NCBI GenBank assembly: GCA_938075305.1
Contig: CALJGV010000005.1
Coordinates: forward strand, 200,131-264,130
Length of the DNA: 64,000 nt
Direction: 5' to 3'
Source of the DNA: an uncultured bacterium
GTDB taxonomy: Bacteria > Planctomycetota > UBA1135 > GCA-002686595
Numbering within the stretch: the first letter of the stretch is position 1; the number at the start of each line of letters is the position of its first letter. The notes below the pieces were generated by a model. That model searched no databases. It was not told where the DNA came from and saw only the letters and a program-made list of their open reading frames with translations. The position numbers and the translations under genes are program-made. Shown in pieces: positions 26,658 to 34,486 of the stretch.

Positions 26658-26661
26658 GGAG

Positions 26662-29022
26662 CTACTGGATGACGTGGGCTTCGGGGTCAACGGCGCTGTT
26701 GTTGGACTCGTCGCTCTCCGCGAGCGCCTCGAGGTCGTCGACCAACACGCCGATCCGCCAGGCCGTCGACGCCACGCCGGGCGGGAGCTGGACGGCGGTG
26801 TTGGCGGCGCTGCTACCGCCGATGGCCAGGCTGGAGAGCACGCGGGTCCCCAGCAAGGTGTCCTCCGCCGGGTCGATGACCTCGTCCTCGGAGAGGTAGA
26901 TCCCCACCCGGAACGAGCTCGCGTCCAGGTCCCCGTTGTTGGTGACGGTGTGCGCCACGCTGATGACCTCGCCAGCGGTGAACGGAGACGCGTCGATCAC
27001 GTCCACGTCCGAGGCCCTGAGGTCCGGCGCCGGGGGCGGCGGGATCTGAACCCGGAAGACGCCCGCCGCGTTGAGGCCGTTGTCGGTCTCATCCGACTCG
27101 GCGACGACGCCCTGCCAATCCGCGAGGGCGCCGATGGTGTACTCCCCCTCCGGGGTGCCCAGCGGGATCGCGACCGGCGCGCTGGCGACGGTGGAGAACG
27201 CGGCCCCCAGGCCGAACGGGACGAGCCGATCCCCGAGCAGCGTGTCGCTGCTGGTGACGGTCTCGTCCGTCGAGAGGTAGATGCCGATGCGGAACGCGCC
27301 GCACGAGGCGTCGCCCGTGTTTGCCACGCGCGTCACCACCTGGAACGACTCCCCAGGCTCCGCCACCGACGCGGCCGGGTCCATCAGCTCGGTCACCAGG
27401 TTGGGCGCGGCGACGCCGCCCTCCAGCACATCGAGGAGCCCCCCGGCGACCAGGAGGTTGTTGCCCTCGTTGAGCTCGGGTTCCGTGTTGAGGTCGTCGA
27501 CCCACAGCCCCACCCGGTAGGACCCCGGGGCGATGCCCCCGGGAACCGGCATGCTCAGCGACCTCGAGGAGCCGACCCCGACGCTGAGGGGAGAGAGCTC
27601 GTGGAAGCCCAGGAGCACGTCGTTGGTCGTGATGGCCGCGTCGCTGGAGAGGTAGACCGAGACCCGCACGGTCGAGCTCGGCGCGAGCCCGAGGTTGGTC
27701 ACCTGGTCCTCGATGTTGACCGCCGCGCCCGTGCCGGACTGGACGGCAGAGGGCGAGAAGCTGAATTGGCTGGCCACGAGGTCGGAGAGCGGCGGCGCCG
27801 AGACCGTCAGGCGGCCGAGGCCGATGAGGCCGTTGTTCCCTTCGTCGAGCTCCGCCAGCAGCTCGGAGCTGTCGGCGTACACGCCCACGAAGTACTCCCC
27901 GGGGGGCGTGGCCGACGGCACGGGAATGGACGTCGGACCTGAGTTGGAGACGCTCCCCACCGGGAGGAAGCTCTCGGTGCGGGTGCCGATCAGGATGTCC
28001 GTCGCCGGGTCGATCGTCGGGTCGTCGGAGAGGTAGACGCCGATCTGGAACAGGGGCGCCGCGGCGAGCCCCTGGTTCAGGATGGACTCCTCCACCACGA
28101 TGGACTGCCCGCCCTCCACCGAGGGCGGGGAGAAGCTCACGGAGGCCGCCGCCAGGTCCGGCTCCGGCGCCGAGGTCACGGCCAGGGTTCCGGGCGCGGC
28201 GAGCTCGTTGTTCAGCTCGTCCATCTCGATGATGGCCCCGAGATCGTCCGCAATGGCCCCGATGAAGTAGGTCCCCGCCGTCACGAAAGCTGGGACCGTC
28301 AGGGAGCCGCTGGCGGGGTCCAGCGCGCCCACCTCGAGGTCCAGCACCTGCCGCTGCCCGATGAGGACGTCGCTCGGGGTGATCAGCGCGTCGTCCGACA
28401 GATAGATCCCCACGCGGAAGGCGCCGCTCGTCTCGACGCCCACGTTGCGCACGGCGTCATCGACGAGGATGGGCTGGCCGGCCTGGATCTCCACGACGCC
28501 GAAGTGGACCGACTCGATGACCAGGTCGGGGCGCTCGGCCTCGGCGACCAGGACCGTGGCGGTGGAGGCCACGACGTTGTTCCCTTCCGCCTCCTCCAGG
28601 AAGGCCCCCTGGTCGTCCGCGACGCAGAGCAGGTAGTAGTCCCCGGCCGGGGTCGTGACCGGAATCTGGAGGCTGTCGGATGCGGAGAAGGTCTCACCGG
28701 CGGTGAGCGTCAGGAGGCTCCAGGAGAGCAGCCGGACGTCCTGGGCGTCACGCTCGGTGTCCGCGGAGAGGTAGACGCCGACCTCGAAGGGGGCAGAGGC
28801 AAGGGTCCCCTGGTTGGCGACCTCGGCGGTCACCACCACGCTCGAACCCGCCTCGAGGGACCAGCTGCCCGGCGTCACTCCCAGGGCCGCCAGGTCCACC
28901 CCGGTGGCCGCCACAGCGGTGGATCCTCCTCCGCCGCCGCAGGAGGCGCTCATGCCCGCTCCCGCGGCCATCAACAAGACCGCCGCCAGTGAGCGGGGAC
29001 ACTCTGAGTCGACGCGCGCCAT
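26662..29022 (-). CDS. Lipoprotein with about six CARDB repeats
   Basis: A 786-residue exported lipoprotein: the signal ends MSASC, followed by a Gly-rich linker. The rest is about six tandem repeats of roughly 115-120 residues, each a CARDB (cell adhesion related domain in bacteria) beta-sandwich. Repeat signatures include NQG or NLG followed by VGVYLSAD, VGIYLSDD or VSVYLSSD, then PPGEYFVGVYAD-type strands and D/E-x-x-E-x-N-N ends (EGNN, ELNN, ESNN). The repeats are similar but not identical, so duplication is not recent. The likely role is surface adhesion or scaffold. The next gene follows after 4 bases. Confidence 0.85.
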   Translation of the reverse strand: MARVDSECPRSLAAVLLMAAGAGMSASCGGGGGSTAVAATGVDLAALGVTPGSWSLEAGSSVVVTAEVANQGTLASAPFEVGVYLSADTERDAQDVRLLSWSLLTLTAGETFSASDSLQIPVTTPAGDYYLLCVADDQGAFLEEAEGNNVVASTATVLVAEAERPDLVIESVHFGVVEIQAGQPILVDDAVRNVGVETSGAFRVGIYLSDDALITPSDVLIGQRQVLDLEVGALDPASGSLTVPAFVTAGTYFIGAIADDLGAIIEMDELNNELAAPGTLAVTSAPEPDLAAASVSFSPPSVEGGQSIVVEESILNQGLAAAPLFQIGVYLSDDPTIDPATDILIGTRTESFLPVGSVSNSGPTSIPVPSATPPGEYFVGVYADSSELLAELDEGNNGLIGLGRLTVSAPPLSDLVASQFSFSPSAVQSGTGAAVNIEDQVTNLGLAPSSTVRVSVYLSSDAAITTNDVLLGFHELSPLSVGVGSSRSLSMPVPGGIAPGSYRVGLWVDDLNTEPELNEGNNLLVAGGLLDVLEGGVAAPNLVTELMDPAASVAEPGESFQVVTRVANTGDASCGAFRIGIYLSTDETVTSSDTLLGDRLVPFGLGAAFSTVASAPVAIPLGTPEGEYTIGALADWQGVVAESDETDNGLNAAGVFRVQIPPPPAPDLRASDVDVIDASPFTAGEVISVAHTVTNNGDLDASSFRVGIYLSEDEVIDPAEDTLLGTRVLSSLAIGGSSAANTAVQLPPGVASTAWRIGVLVDDLEALAESDESNNSAVDPEAHVIQ

Positions 29023-29130
29023 CGCCCGAACATCCGTTCAGCCCCTTCAGGGCGGGTCCAATATTCTCCGGACCCAGGATTCGGCCTCTCCAGGGTGGAG
29101 CCCAGGCCCTCTCCGGCGCAGGTTCTTGCC

Positions 29131-29787
29131 ATGTCCAGTCACCCTCCTGATCCCGGCGGGCCCCTCCTCTGCATCCCCACGGAGTTCGAGCGGTCCATCC
29201 TCGAGCGCGTCGCGCCGGACCTGTTCACGGCCGAAGGGGGCCCGGGGGTCGAGCTCGTCGGCTTCGGCCCCGTGGCCGCGGCGGCCCGCACCGCGGCGCT
29301 CATCGCCCACCGGCGACCGGCTCGGGTCATCCTCCTCGGGATCGCGGGGAGCCTCGAGGGGGGCCCCGCCGTCGGCGAGGCGATCGAGTTCGGCGCCGTG
29401 GCGCTGGACGGGGTCGGGGCCGGCCAAGGGCCCGCGCTGCTGCGCCCCTCGGCCCTCGGGTTCCCCCAGTGGCTCGACACCCGGGGCGAGGTCCACGAGC
29501 AGCTCCAGCTTCCCGCAGAAGGCCCCCTCCTGCTCTCCGTTTGCGCCGCTTCCGCCAGCCCAGCGGAGGCCCTCGGCCGCTGCCAACGGTTCCAGGGCGC
29601 CGTCGCGGAGGACATGGAGACGTTCGGCGCCGCGCTCGCCGCCCGCATGGCCGGCGTCCCCCTGCACGCGGTCCGGGGCATCTCCAACGTCGCGGGGGAC
29701 AGGGAGAAGGACCGCTGGCTCGTCGAGCCCGGCCTCGTGGCCGCGGCGAGCTCGGCGAGGTCGATCCTCCAGGGAGGTACGCCGTGA
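29131..29787 (+). CDS. mqnB: Futalosine hydrolase MqnB
   Basis: A 218-residue nucleoside hydrolase of the phosphorylase/MTAN fold. In the futalosine route to menaquinone, MqnB cleaves hypoxanthine from futalosine, leaving dehypoxanthine futalosine. Visible are the N-terminal strand LLCIPTEFE, GFGPVAAAA, the VILLGIAGSL loop and the conserved VAEDMETFGAALAA segment that positions the ribose, then RGISN. The start ATG 29131 follows an in-frame extension without family similarity. The stop overlaps the mqnD GTG start. The partner genes mqnA, mqnC and mqnE are not in this window. Confidence 0.85.
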   Translation: MSSHPPDPGGPLLCIPTEFERSILERVAPDLFTAEGGPGVELVGFGPVAAAARTAALIAHRRPARVILLGIAGSLEGGPAVGEAIEFGAVALDGVGAGQGPALLRPSALGFPQWLDTRGEVHEQLQLPAEGPLLLSVCAASASPAEALGRCQRFQGAVAEDMETFGAALAARMAGVPLHAVRGISNVAGDREKDRWLVEPGLVAAASSARSILQGGTP

Positions 29788-30992
29788 GCCACCGCCCCCT
29801 GCACCTCGGGATCTCCACCTGCCCGAACGACACGTTCCTCTTCCACGGCCTCCTGACGGGCGAGGTCCAGGTGGAGGGCCACGACGTCGAGATCGAGTTG
29901 CTGGACGTGCAGGAGCTCAACCAGCGCCTCCTGGACCCCGGGGCCGCGCGGGCCTTCGACGTGGCGAAGGCCAGCTACCACCTCGCCCTCCTCATGGCGG
30001 AGGAGCTGATCGCCCTCCCCACCGGCTCCGCCCTGGGGTTCGGCAACGGCCCCCTCCTGTTGGCCCGGGCAGGCCTCGACCCGCTCACCCCCAACCCCTC
30101 GAGCCGGGTCCTCTGCCCCGGCGCTCACACCACGGCGGCCCTCCTGTACCGCCTCTTCTATCCCGACGCCGCGGACGCGAAGCACGTCATCTTCAGCGAC
30201 GTCATGCCCGCCCTCGAGCGGGGCGAGGCGGACCTTGGGGTCTGCATCCACGAGGGCCGCTTCACCTACGCGGCGTCTGGCCTCGGCCTCGTCGAGGACC
30301 TCGGGGCCCGCTGGGAAGCGGACACGGGGGCGCCGCTCCCGCTCGGTGGGATCTTCGCCCGGCGCACCCTGCCCGAGGAGACCCTCGACGCGGTTCAGGA
30401 CGCGCTCCGGCGCTCCCTGGCCCTGGCGCGGGCGAAGCCCGAGGCCACCCTTGAGTCCATGCGCCGCCATGCCCAGGAGTTCTCCGACGACGTGCTGTGG
30501 AGTCACGTGGACCTGTACGTGAACGAGTGGACCCGGGACCTCGCGGAGGAGGGCCGCGGCGCGCTGGAGGTCCTCTCCCAGCGGGCCGCAGGGGCGGGGC
30601 TCGTACGGCCCGGGACCACCCTCGCGGTCTATCGACCCCTGCGCGAGCGTCGGCTGTTCCACCTCGTCGCGGAGTCGCGCGCGAGCGACCTGCCCCGTAC
30701 GGGCCCCCTGGAGGTCCCTTCACTCGCGGTGGAGGGCTTCGTGCACCTCTCCTTCGCCGGACAGCTGGCGGGCACGCTGGATGCCCACTTCGGGGGGGCC
30801 GGGCGCGTGGCGCTCCTCGAGCTGGACCGCGACGCGGTCACCGAGGACCTGCGCTTCGAGGCCTCCAGGGGCGGTGCCCTGTTCCCCCACCTGTATCGCT
30901 CCCTGGACCTCGGGCGCGATGTGACGGCGAGGTGGACCCTGGAGCGCGAGGGCGGGTCCTTCCTTCTGCCCGACGACGTGGGGCGCGGCTGA
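29784..30992 (+). CDS. mqnD: 1,4-dihydroxy-6-naphthoate synthase MqnD fused to DUF952 domain
   Basis: A 402-residue, apparently two-domain protein. Residues 1-280 match MqnD, which converts cyclic dehypoxanthine futalosine to 1,4-dihydroxy-6-naphthoate: ISTCPNDTFLFHG at the start, FDVAKASYH, FGNGPLL, CPGAHTTAALL, GVCIHEGRFTY. Stand-alone MqnD is about 275 residues. After a short linker, residues about 290-395 match DUF952 (COG3502): LFHLVAES, GFVHLSFAGQLAGTLDAHF, LLELDRDAV, FPHLYRSLDL. Both are in one frame without a stop. GTG 29784 is the start, overlapping the mqnB stop by three bases (GTGA). DUF952's role is unknown, so how it could serve the pathway is open. Confidence 0.85.
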   Translation: MSHRPLHLGISTCPNDTFLFHGLLTGEVQVEGHDVEIELLDVQELNQRLLDPGAARAFDVAKASYHLALLMAEELIALPTGSALGFGNGPLLLARAGLDPLTPNPSSRVLCPGAHTTAALLYRLFYPDAADAKHVIFSDVMPALERGEADLGVCIHEGRFTYAASGLGLVEDLGARWEADTGAPLPLGGIFARRTLPEETLDAVQDALRRSLALARAKPEATLESMRRHAQEFSDDVLWSHVDLYVNEWTRDLAEEGRGALEVLSQRAAGAGLVRPGTTLAVYRPLRERRLFHLVAESRASDLPRTGPLEVPSLAVEGFVHLSFAGQLAGTLDAHFGGAGRVALLELDRDAVTEDLRFEASRGGALFPHLYRSLDLGRDVTARWTLEREGGSFLLPDDVGRG

Positions 30993-31045
30993 CCCCTGCA
31001 CCACCAGCCAGGCCGTGGCAGCCCCTCGAGGGGCTCCGACCCCGC

Positions 31046-31092
31046 CCCAAAACGAGCAAGGAGCGCCGCTCCGTCGACCGGAGGGCGCTCCC
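31046..31092 (-). terminator. Terminator of the Hc1-like gene
   Basis: On the minus strand a long hairpin (outer arms GGAGCGCC/GGCGCTCC, inner CTCCG/CGGAG, 31060-31092) lies 23 bases after the Hc1-like stop and is followed by TTGCTCGTTTT. It fits a Rho-independent terminator for the minus strand and may also separate the convergent mqnD gene. Confidence 0.7.
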
Positions 31093-31115
31093 TGAAGAGG
31101 TCCTGGGGCTCAGGA

Positions 31116-31304
31116 TCAGCCCTGGGAGCCGCCCGAGTCACGGAGCTCGAGCATCTCCTTGCGGAGCTCCTGGGCCAGGGCCTTGATTTCCTGCATCGAC
31201 TTGCGGACGCGGGAGGTGGCGGCCTTGTTGCCGGCCTCGGCCTTCTCGACGTCCTCGCGGCAGGCCGAAATGGCCTCCACCATCTGATCGTAGTTCTGGC
31301 TCAT
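31116..31304 (-). CDS. Hc1-like histone H1-type small protein
   Basis: A 62-residue, highly charged, helical protein starting MSQNYDQMVEAI and containing GNKAATSRVRKSMQEIK, the segment that marks the bacterial histone H1-like Hc1 family (chlamydial HctA relatives, common in Planctomycetota). It probably binds DNA and compacts or organises the nucleoid. Unlike chlamydial Hc1 it lacks the long Lys/Ala-rich C-terminal tail, so it is a core-only version. It stands alone, with a 287-base region upstream for its promoter and a terminator just downstream. The start ATG 31304 is the only sensible one. Confidence 0.8.
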   Translation of the reverse strand: MSQNYDQMVEAISACREDVEKAEAGNKAATSRVRKSMQEIKALAQELRKEMLELRDSGGSQG

Positions 31305-31591
31305 CGTTGGGTTTGGGGCTTGGGGGAAAGGCTTCCGTGCAGGGATGCCCGGGAGCGGGTGGGAGAGTCCAGGTGAAGCGCTGGAACGCTGGGGCGGGCC
31401 ACCTGGGGCCGTTCCCGACCTCCACAGGGGGACACAGTCGGGGCCCAGGATCAAGGGAGAAGCGCCCCCAGGACCTCGCCAGGGGGGTGTGACGATCCAG
31501 TCAAATACGCCCATCCCCATTCTCCACAACAGCTTAGGCGCTCTTCAGTCGATTCTCGACGGGGGACCGTTCGACCCCCTTTCCTGGCCCC

Positions 31592-32086
31592 TCAGGACAG
31601 GTCCGCGCCCTTCAGGCCGCCCATCCGGAGGACCTCGCGGAAGTGCGCGGCCGCCACGGGCTGCACGGAGAGACGCTGTCCTCGCTGCACCACGGCCATG
31701 TCCGCGAGCTTCCCGTTGGCCTTGATGTCGTCGAGCGAGACGTCGCTCTTCAGCGCCGCCACCGCCTGGATGTCGACGACGAACCAGCGAGGGTTCGATT
31801 CCTGGCTCTTGGGGTCGAAGTGCGAATCATTCGGATCGAACTGGGTCGGGTCCGGATACCCCTCCTTGACCACCCTGGCGACCCCCACCACGCCCGGGGG
31901 CTTGGTGTTGGAGTGGTAGTAGAGGATCAGGTCCCCGACCTTCATCTCGTCCCTCATCATGTTCCGCGCCTGGTAGTTGCGGACCCCATCCCAGAGGGTG
32001 GTCCGCTTCGGGGCGGCCTCCAGATGGGCATAGGAGTACACGTCGGGCTCACTCTTCATGAGCCAATAGGAAGGACGTCGTGCCAT
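31592..32086 (-). CDS. EVE domain protein
   Basis: A 164-residue cytoplasmic protein of the EVE (PUA-like) fold. Signatures are YWLMKSEPDVYSY, LWDGVRNYQARN, VGDLILYYHSNTKPPGVVG and the PDPTQFD and PRWFVVDI segments. EVE domains bind modified bases in DNA or RNA and are widespread as solitary cytoplasmic genes. The start ATG 32086 opens with MARRPSYWLMKSE, with no extension. It follows the floA-linked gene on the same strand with a 9-base gap and may be in the same transcript. I see no linked restriction or modification gene. Confidence 0.9.
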   Translation of the reverse strand: MARRPSYWLMKSEPDVYSYAHLEAAPKRTTLWDGVRNYQARNMMRDEMKVGDLILYYHSNTKPPGVVGVARVVKEGYPDPTQFDPNDSHFDPKSQESNPRWFVVDIQAVAALKSDVSLDDIKANGKLADMAVVQRGQRLSVQPVAAAHFREVLRMGGLKGADLS

Positions 32087-32095
32087 GGTCTGTGC

Positions 32096-32893
32096 TCAGA
32101 GCAGCTGGTCGTCGTGGGGCGCCAGGGAGATCGGCGGGCCGAGGATCTCCGTGATCAGAATGGCGGACCGCCAGGGCGATCGTCCAGCCTGGATCCGGCC
32201 CAGCGGGGATGAAAGCTCCGACTCCAGCGCGAAGGCTGCCCGCTCCCCTGCGCCAGAGAGCACCTCGAGCCCCTCCTCATCGGGCCTTCGTCCCGGCTCC
32301 GCGCTGCGCTCTGGCTCCGGCCGTGCGAAGAGGTCCGCCTCCAGCGCGTCCTCGCTGGGGATCTCCTCCAGGTCGCCTTTGATCGAGACCTCGAAGGCAC
32401 TCTCCGGCGCCGTCTCAAGGTGTCCCCTGCCGCTCCCCGAAGACGCGAGTGCAGCGGGGCGCTCCTTCGGGACCTCCTGAATCGTCGCCTCGACCTCCTC
32501 CTCCTCGCTGACCTTGAAGGGGTCGGAGCGCGACGCTGCCATGCTCCGCTCTCTCCGGAGCCGTTGCGCGGCCAGCTCCTCTTCCCGCTGCTCCCGCCGC
32601 ATCCGGATACGCTCCGCGGAGCGGCGGACGCGGTCGGGCTCCTCGTCGTCGTCGTCCTCCTCACGGAGCCCCTCGAGGAAGGCCTCCAGCGCATTCGACC
32701 GCCTCGGATTCGCGCTGGTCCCGATCCTCGCCTGGAAGTCCTGCCGGTTCGACTTGGCCGCGTTCAACAGGCCCCGGATCACCGGCCAGATCACCGCGAA
32801 GAACACGATGACGAGGCCGAGCAGATTGTCGACGTCAAAGCCGACACCCCCCTGAACAGGGAGCGCAGCGAGGGACGTGGGGACCGACGGCAT
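32096..32893 (-). CDS. Single-TM acidic protein next to floA
   Basis: A 265-residue protein. One transmembrane segment (about residues 24-42, LLGLVIVFFAVIWPVIRGLL) is followed by a long, highly charged cytoplasmic region (Glu/Asp/Arg-rich, mainly helical or disordered). Near the C terminus comes a short hydrophobic tail RSAILITEILGPPISL, which I recognise as a recurring end of planctomycete proteins encoded beside floA. The start ATG 32893 overlaps the floA stop by one base; a GTG one codon upstream also works. It is probably a partner of the flotillin-like scaffold; this is inference. Confidence 0.65.
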   Translation of the reverse strand: MPSVPTSLAALPVQGGVGFDVDNLLGLVIVFFAVIWPVIRGLLNAAKSNRQDFQARIGTSANPRRSNALEAFLEGLREEDDDDEEPDRVRRSAERIRMRREQREEELAAQRLRRERSMAASRSDPFKVSEEEEVEATIQEVPKERPAALASSGSGRGHLETAPESAFEVSIKGDLEEIPSEDALEADLFARPEPERSAEPGRRPDEEGLEVLSGAGERAAFALESELSSPLGRIQAGRSPWRSAILITEILGPPISLAPHDDQLL

Positions 32894-33948
32894 CACGAGG
32901 CGGGGTTGGAGCCCCCGCCGGCCTCGCCGCCGATGCTGCGGCGCATGGTGGTGTCGGACTCCAGGTTCTTCAGGCGCAGCATGTCCATGACCCCGAGGTT
33001 CCCGGACTTGAGGGCCTCGGCCATGGCCAGGGGGACCTGAGCCTCGGCCTCGACGACCTTGGCGCGGTTCTCCTGCACGCCCGCCTTGAACTCCTGCTCG
33101 GCCGCCACGGCCATGGCCCGACGCTTCTCGGCCAGCGCCTGGGCCACGCGCTTGTCCGCCTCGGCCTGGTCGGCCTGGAGGCGGGCGCCGATGTTGTGGC
33201 CGATGTCCACGTCGGCGATGTCGATGGAGACGATCTCGAAGGCGGTGCCCGCGTCGAGGCCGCGGTTCAGCACGGTCTTGCTGATCTCGTCGGGGTTCTC
33301 GAGGACGTGCTTGTGGCTATCCATGGAACCAATCGTGGACACGATGCCCTCGCCCACCCGTGCGATGATCGTCTCCTCTCCCGCACCGCCGACGAGGCGG
33401 GCGATGTTGGTTCGCACGGTCACCCGCGCCTTGGCCAGCACCTGGATGCCATCCTTGGCGACCGCGGCCACTTCACTCTTGCCCTTCGCCGGGTCGGGGC
33501 AGTCGATGACCTTGGGCGTCACCGACGTGTTCACGGCGTCAAGGACGTCGCGACCCGCGAGGTCGATGCCGGTAGCGGCCTTGTAGTCGAGGTCGAGCCC
33601 GGCTCGGTTGGACGAGATGATCGCGCTCACCACGCGCGGGACGTTGCCGCCCGCGAGATAGTGAGCCTCGAGGTCACTGGCTGCGATCCCGTTGATTCGC
33701 GACTGCACGAGGTTGATCCGACCCACCACGATCACGGAGGGGTCGACCTTCCGCAGGCTCATGGCCAGCATGTCGAACAGCCCCACGCCCGCGCCCGAGA
33801 GCACGGACTGAAGGTAGAGCTTGGCGTACCGCAGGAAGAGTACGAGGAAGCCGAGCAGGAAGAGGCCGAGCACGACGAGGCCGATGACCTCGAGGATGCT
33901 GGGCTCGTCGCCGTCCGCGACGATGAGCGCGATGTGGGGGTAGTGCAT
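32893..33948 (-). CDS. floA: Flotillin-like protein FloA
   Basis: A 351-residue protein of the FloA (SigW-induced, YqfA) family, organising lipid-raft-like membrane microdomains. Residues about 18-38 form one TM segment ([18 protein letters not shown]). The body matches the family: [33 protein letters not shown], an [15 protein letters not shown] segment, VTVRTNI, and the long Ala/Glu-rich helical end ([20 protein letters not shown]). The start ATG 33948 gives the TM near the N terminus, as expected. It follows the short nfeD gene with a gap of 52 bases, on the same strand. Confidence 0.95.
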   Translation of the reverse strand: MHYPHIALIVADGDEPSILEVIGLVVLGLFLLGFLVLFLRYAKLYLQSVLSGAGVGLFDMLAMSLRKVDPSVIVVGRINLVQSRINGIAASDLEAHYLAGGNVPRVVSAIISSNRAGLDLDYKAATGIDLAGRDVLDAVNTSVTPKVIDCPDPAKGKSEVAAVAKDGIQVLAKARVTVRTNIARLVGGAGEETIIARVGEGIVSTIGSMDSHKHVLENPDEISKTVLNRGLDAGTAFEIVSIDIADVDIGHNIGARLQADQAEADKRVAQALAEKRRAMAVAAEQEFKAGVQENRAKVVEAEAQVPLAMAEALKSGNLGVMDMLRLKNLESDTTMRRSIGGEAGGGSNPAS

Positions 33949-34000
33949 GGGTGGGGTTTGAAGAGACGAATCTGACGCAGGAGGGCAGAGCCCGTCCAGA

Positions 34001-34486
34001 TCATGAACTGGGTGGTGCGGAGTCCCGGGCCACGATAACCCGGTTGCCCGAGACCTCGACGACGACGACGGGCGTGCCCCTCTCAATGGGCTCGCCGCGG
34101 CTCACCACGTCCACGCGGCGACCGTCAATACGCGCCATCCCCGCGGGCCGGAGGTCGGCCTCCACGACGCCCGTCTTGGAGAGGAGCGTGGCGTCCCGGC
34201 GATCCACCGCGCGCCCGTCTTCGAAGCTGAAGCCGCGGGCCGTGAGCTTGCGCCCGATGGGCGTCTTCGGGAAGACACGCAGCCCGTAGGTGACGATCAC
34301 CGGCACCAGGACAGCCGTCGCCGCGAGCAGCGTGAAGCCGAGGGTGAAGTCCTCCATGAACGCCAGGACCATGGACCCGATCAGCGCCAGCGCCGCGAGC
34401 AGGCCGAGGATGCCGCCGCTCGGAACAAAGACCTCGATCAGCACGAGCAGAAGCCCGCCGCTGAAGAGGAGGATGATCTGCGTCAC
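34001..34486 (-). CDS. NfeD-like C-terminal-domain protein (short form)
   Basis: A 161-residue membrane protein. Two or three hydrophobic segments occupy the first 75 residues ([51 protein letters not shown]). A soluble beta-barrel OB-fold domain follows ([42 protein letters not shown]... in short strands), the NfeD C-terminal module. It pairs with the long NfeD protease gene: its start ATG overlaps that gene's stop (ATGA). In bacteria, NfeD short forms are found beside flotillin-like genes, as here. Confidence 0.85.
   Translation of the reverse strand: MTQIILLFSGGLLLVLIEVFVPSGGILGLLAALALIGSMVLAFMEDFTLGFTLLAATAVLVPVIVTYGLRVFPKTPIGRKLTARGFSFEDGRAVDRRDATLLSKTGVVEADLRPAGMARIDGRRVDVVSRGEPIERGTPVVVVEVSGNRVIVARDSAPPSS

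Noticed and set aside
26647..27942. A 431-residue plus-strand frame opposite the CARDB lipoprotein
   Set aside because: Repetitive Arg/Asp/Val-rich composition mirrors the CARDB repeats on the other strand.
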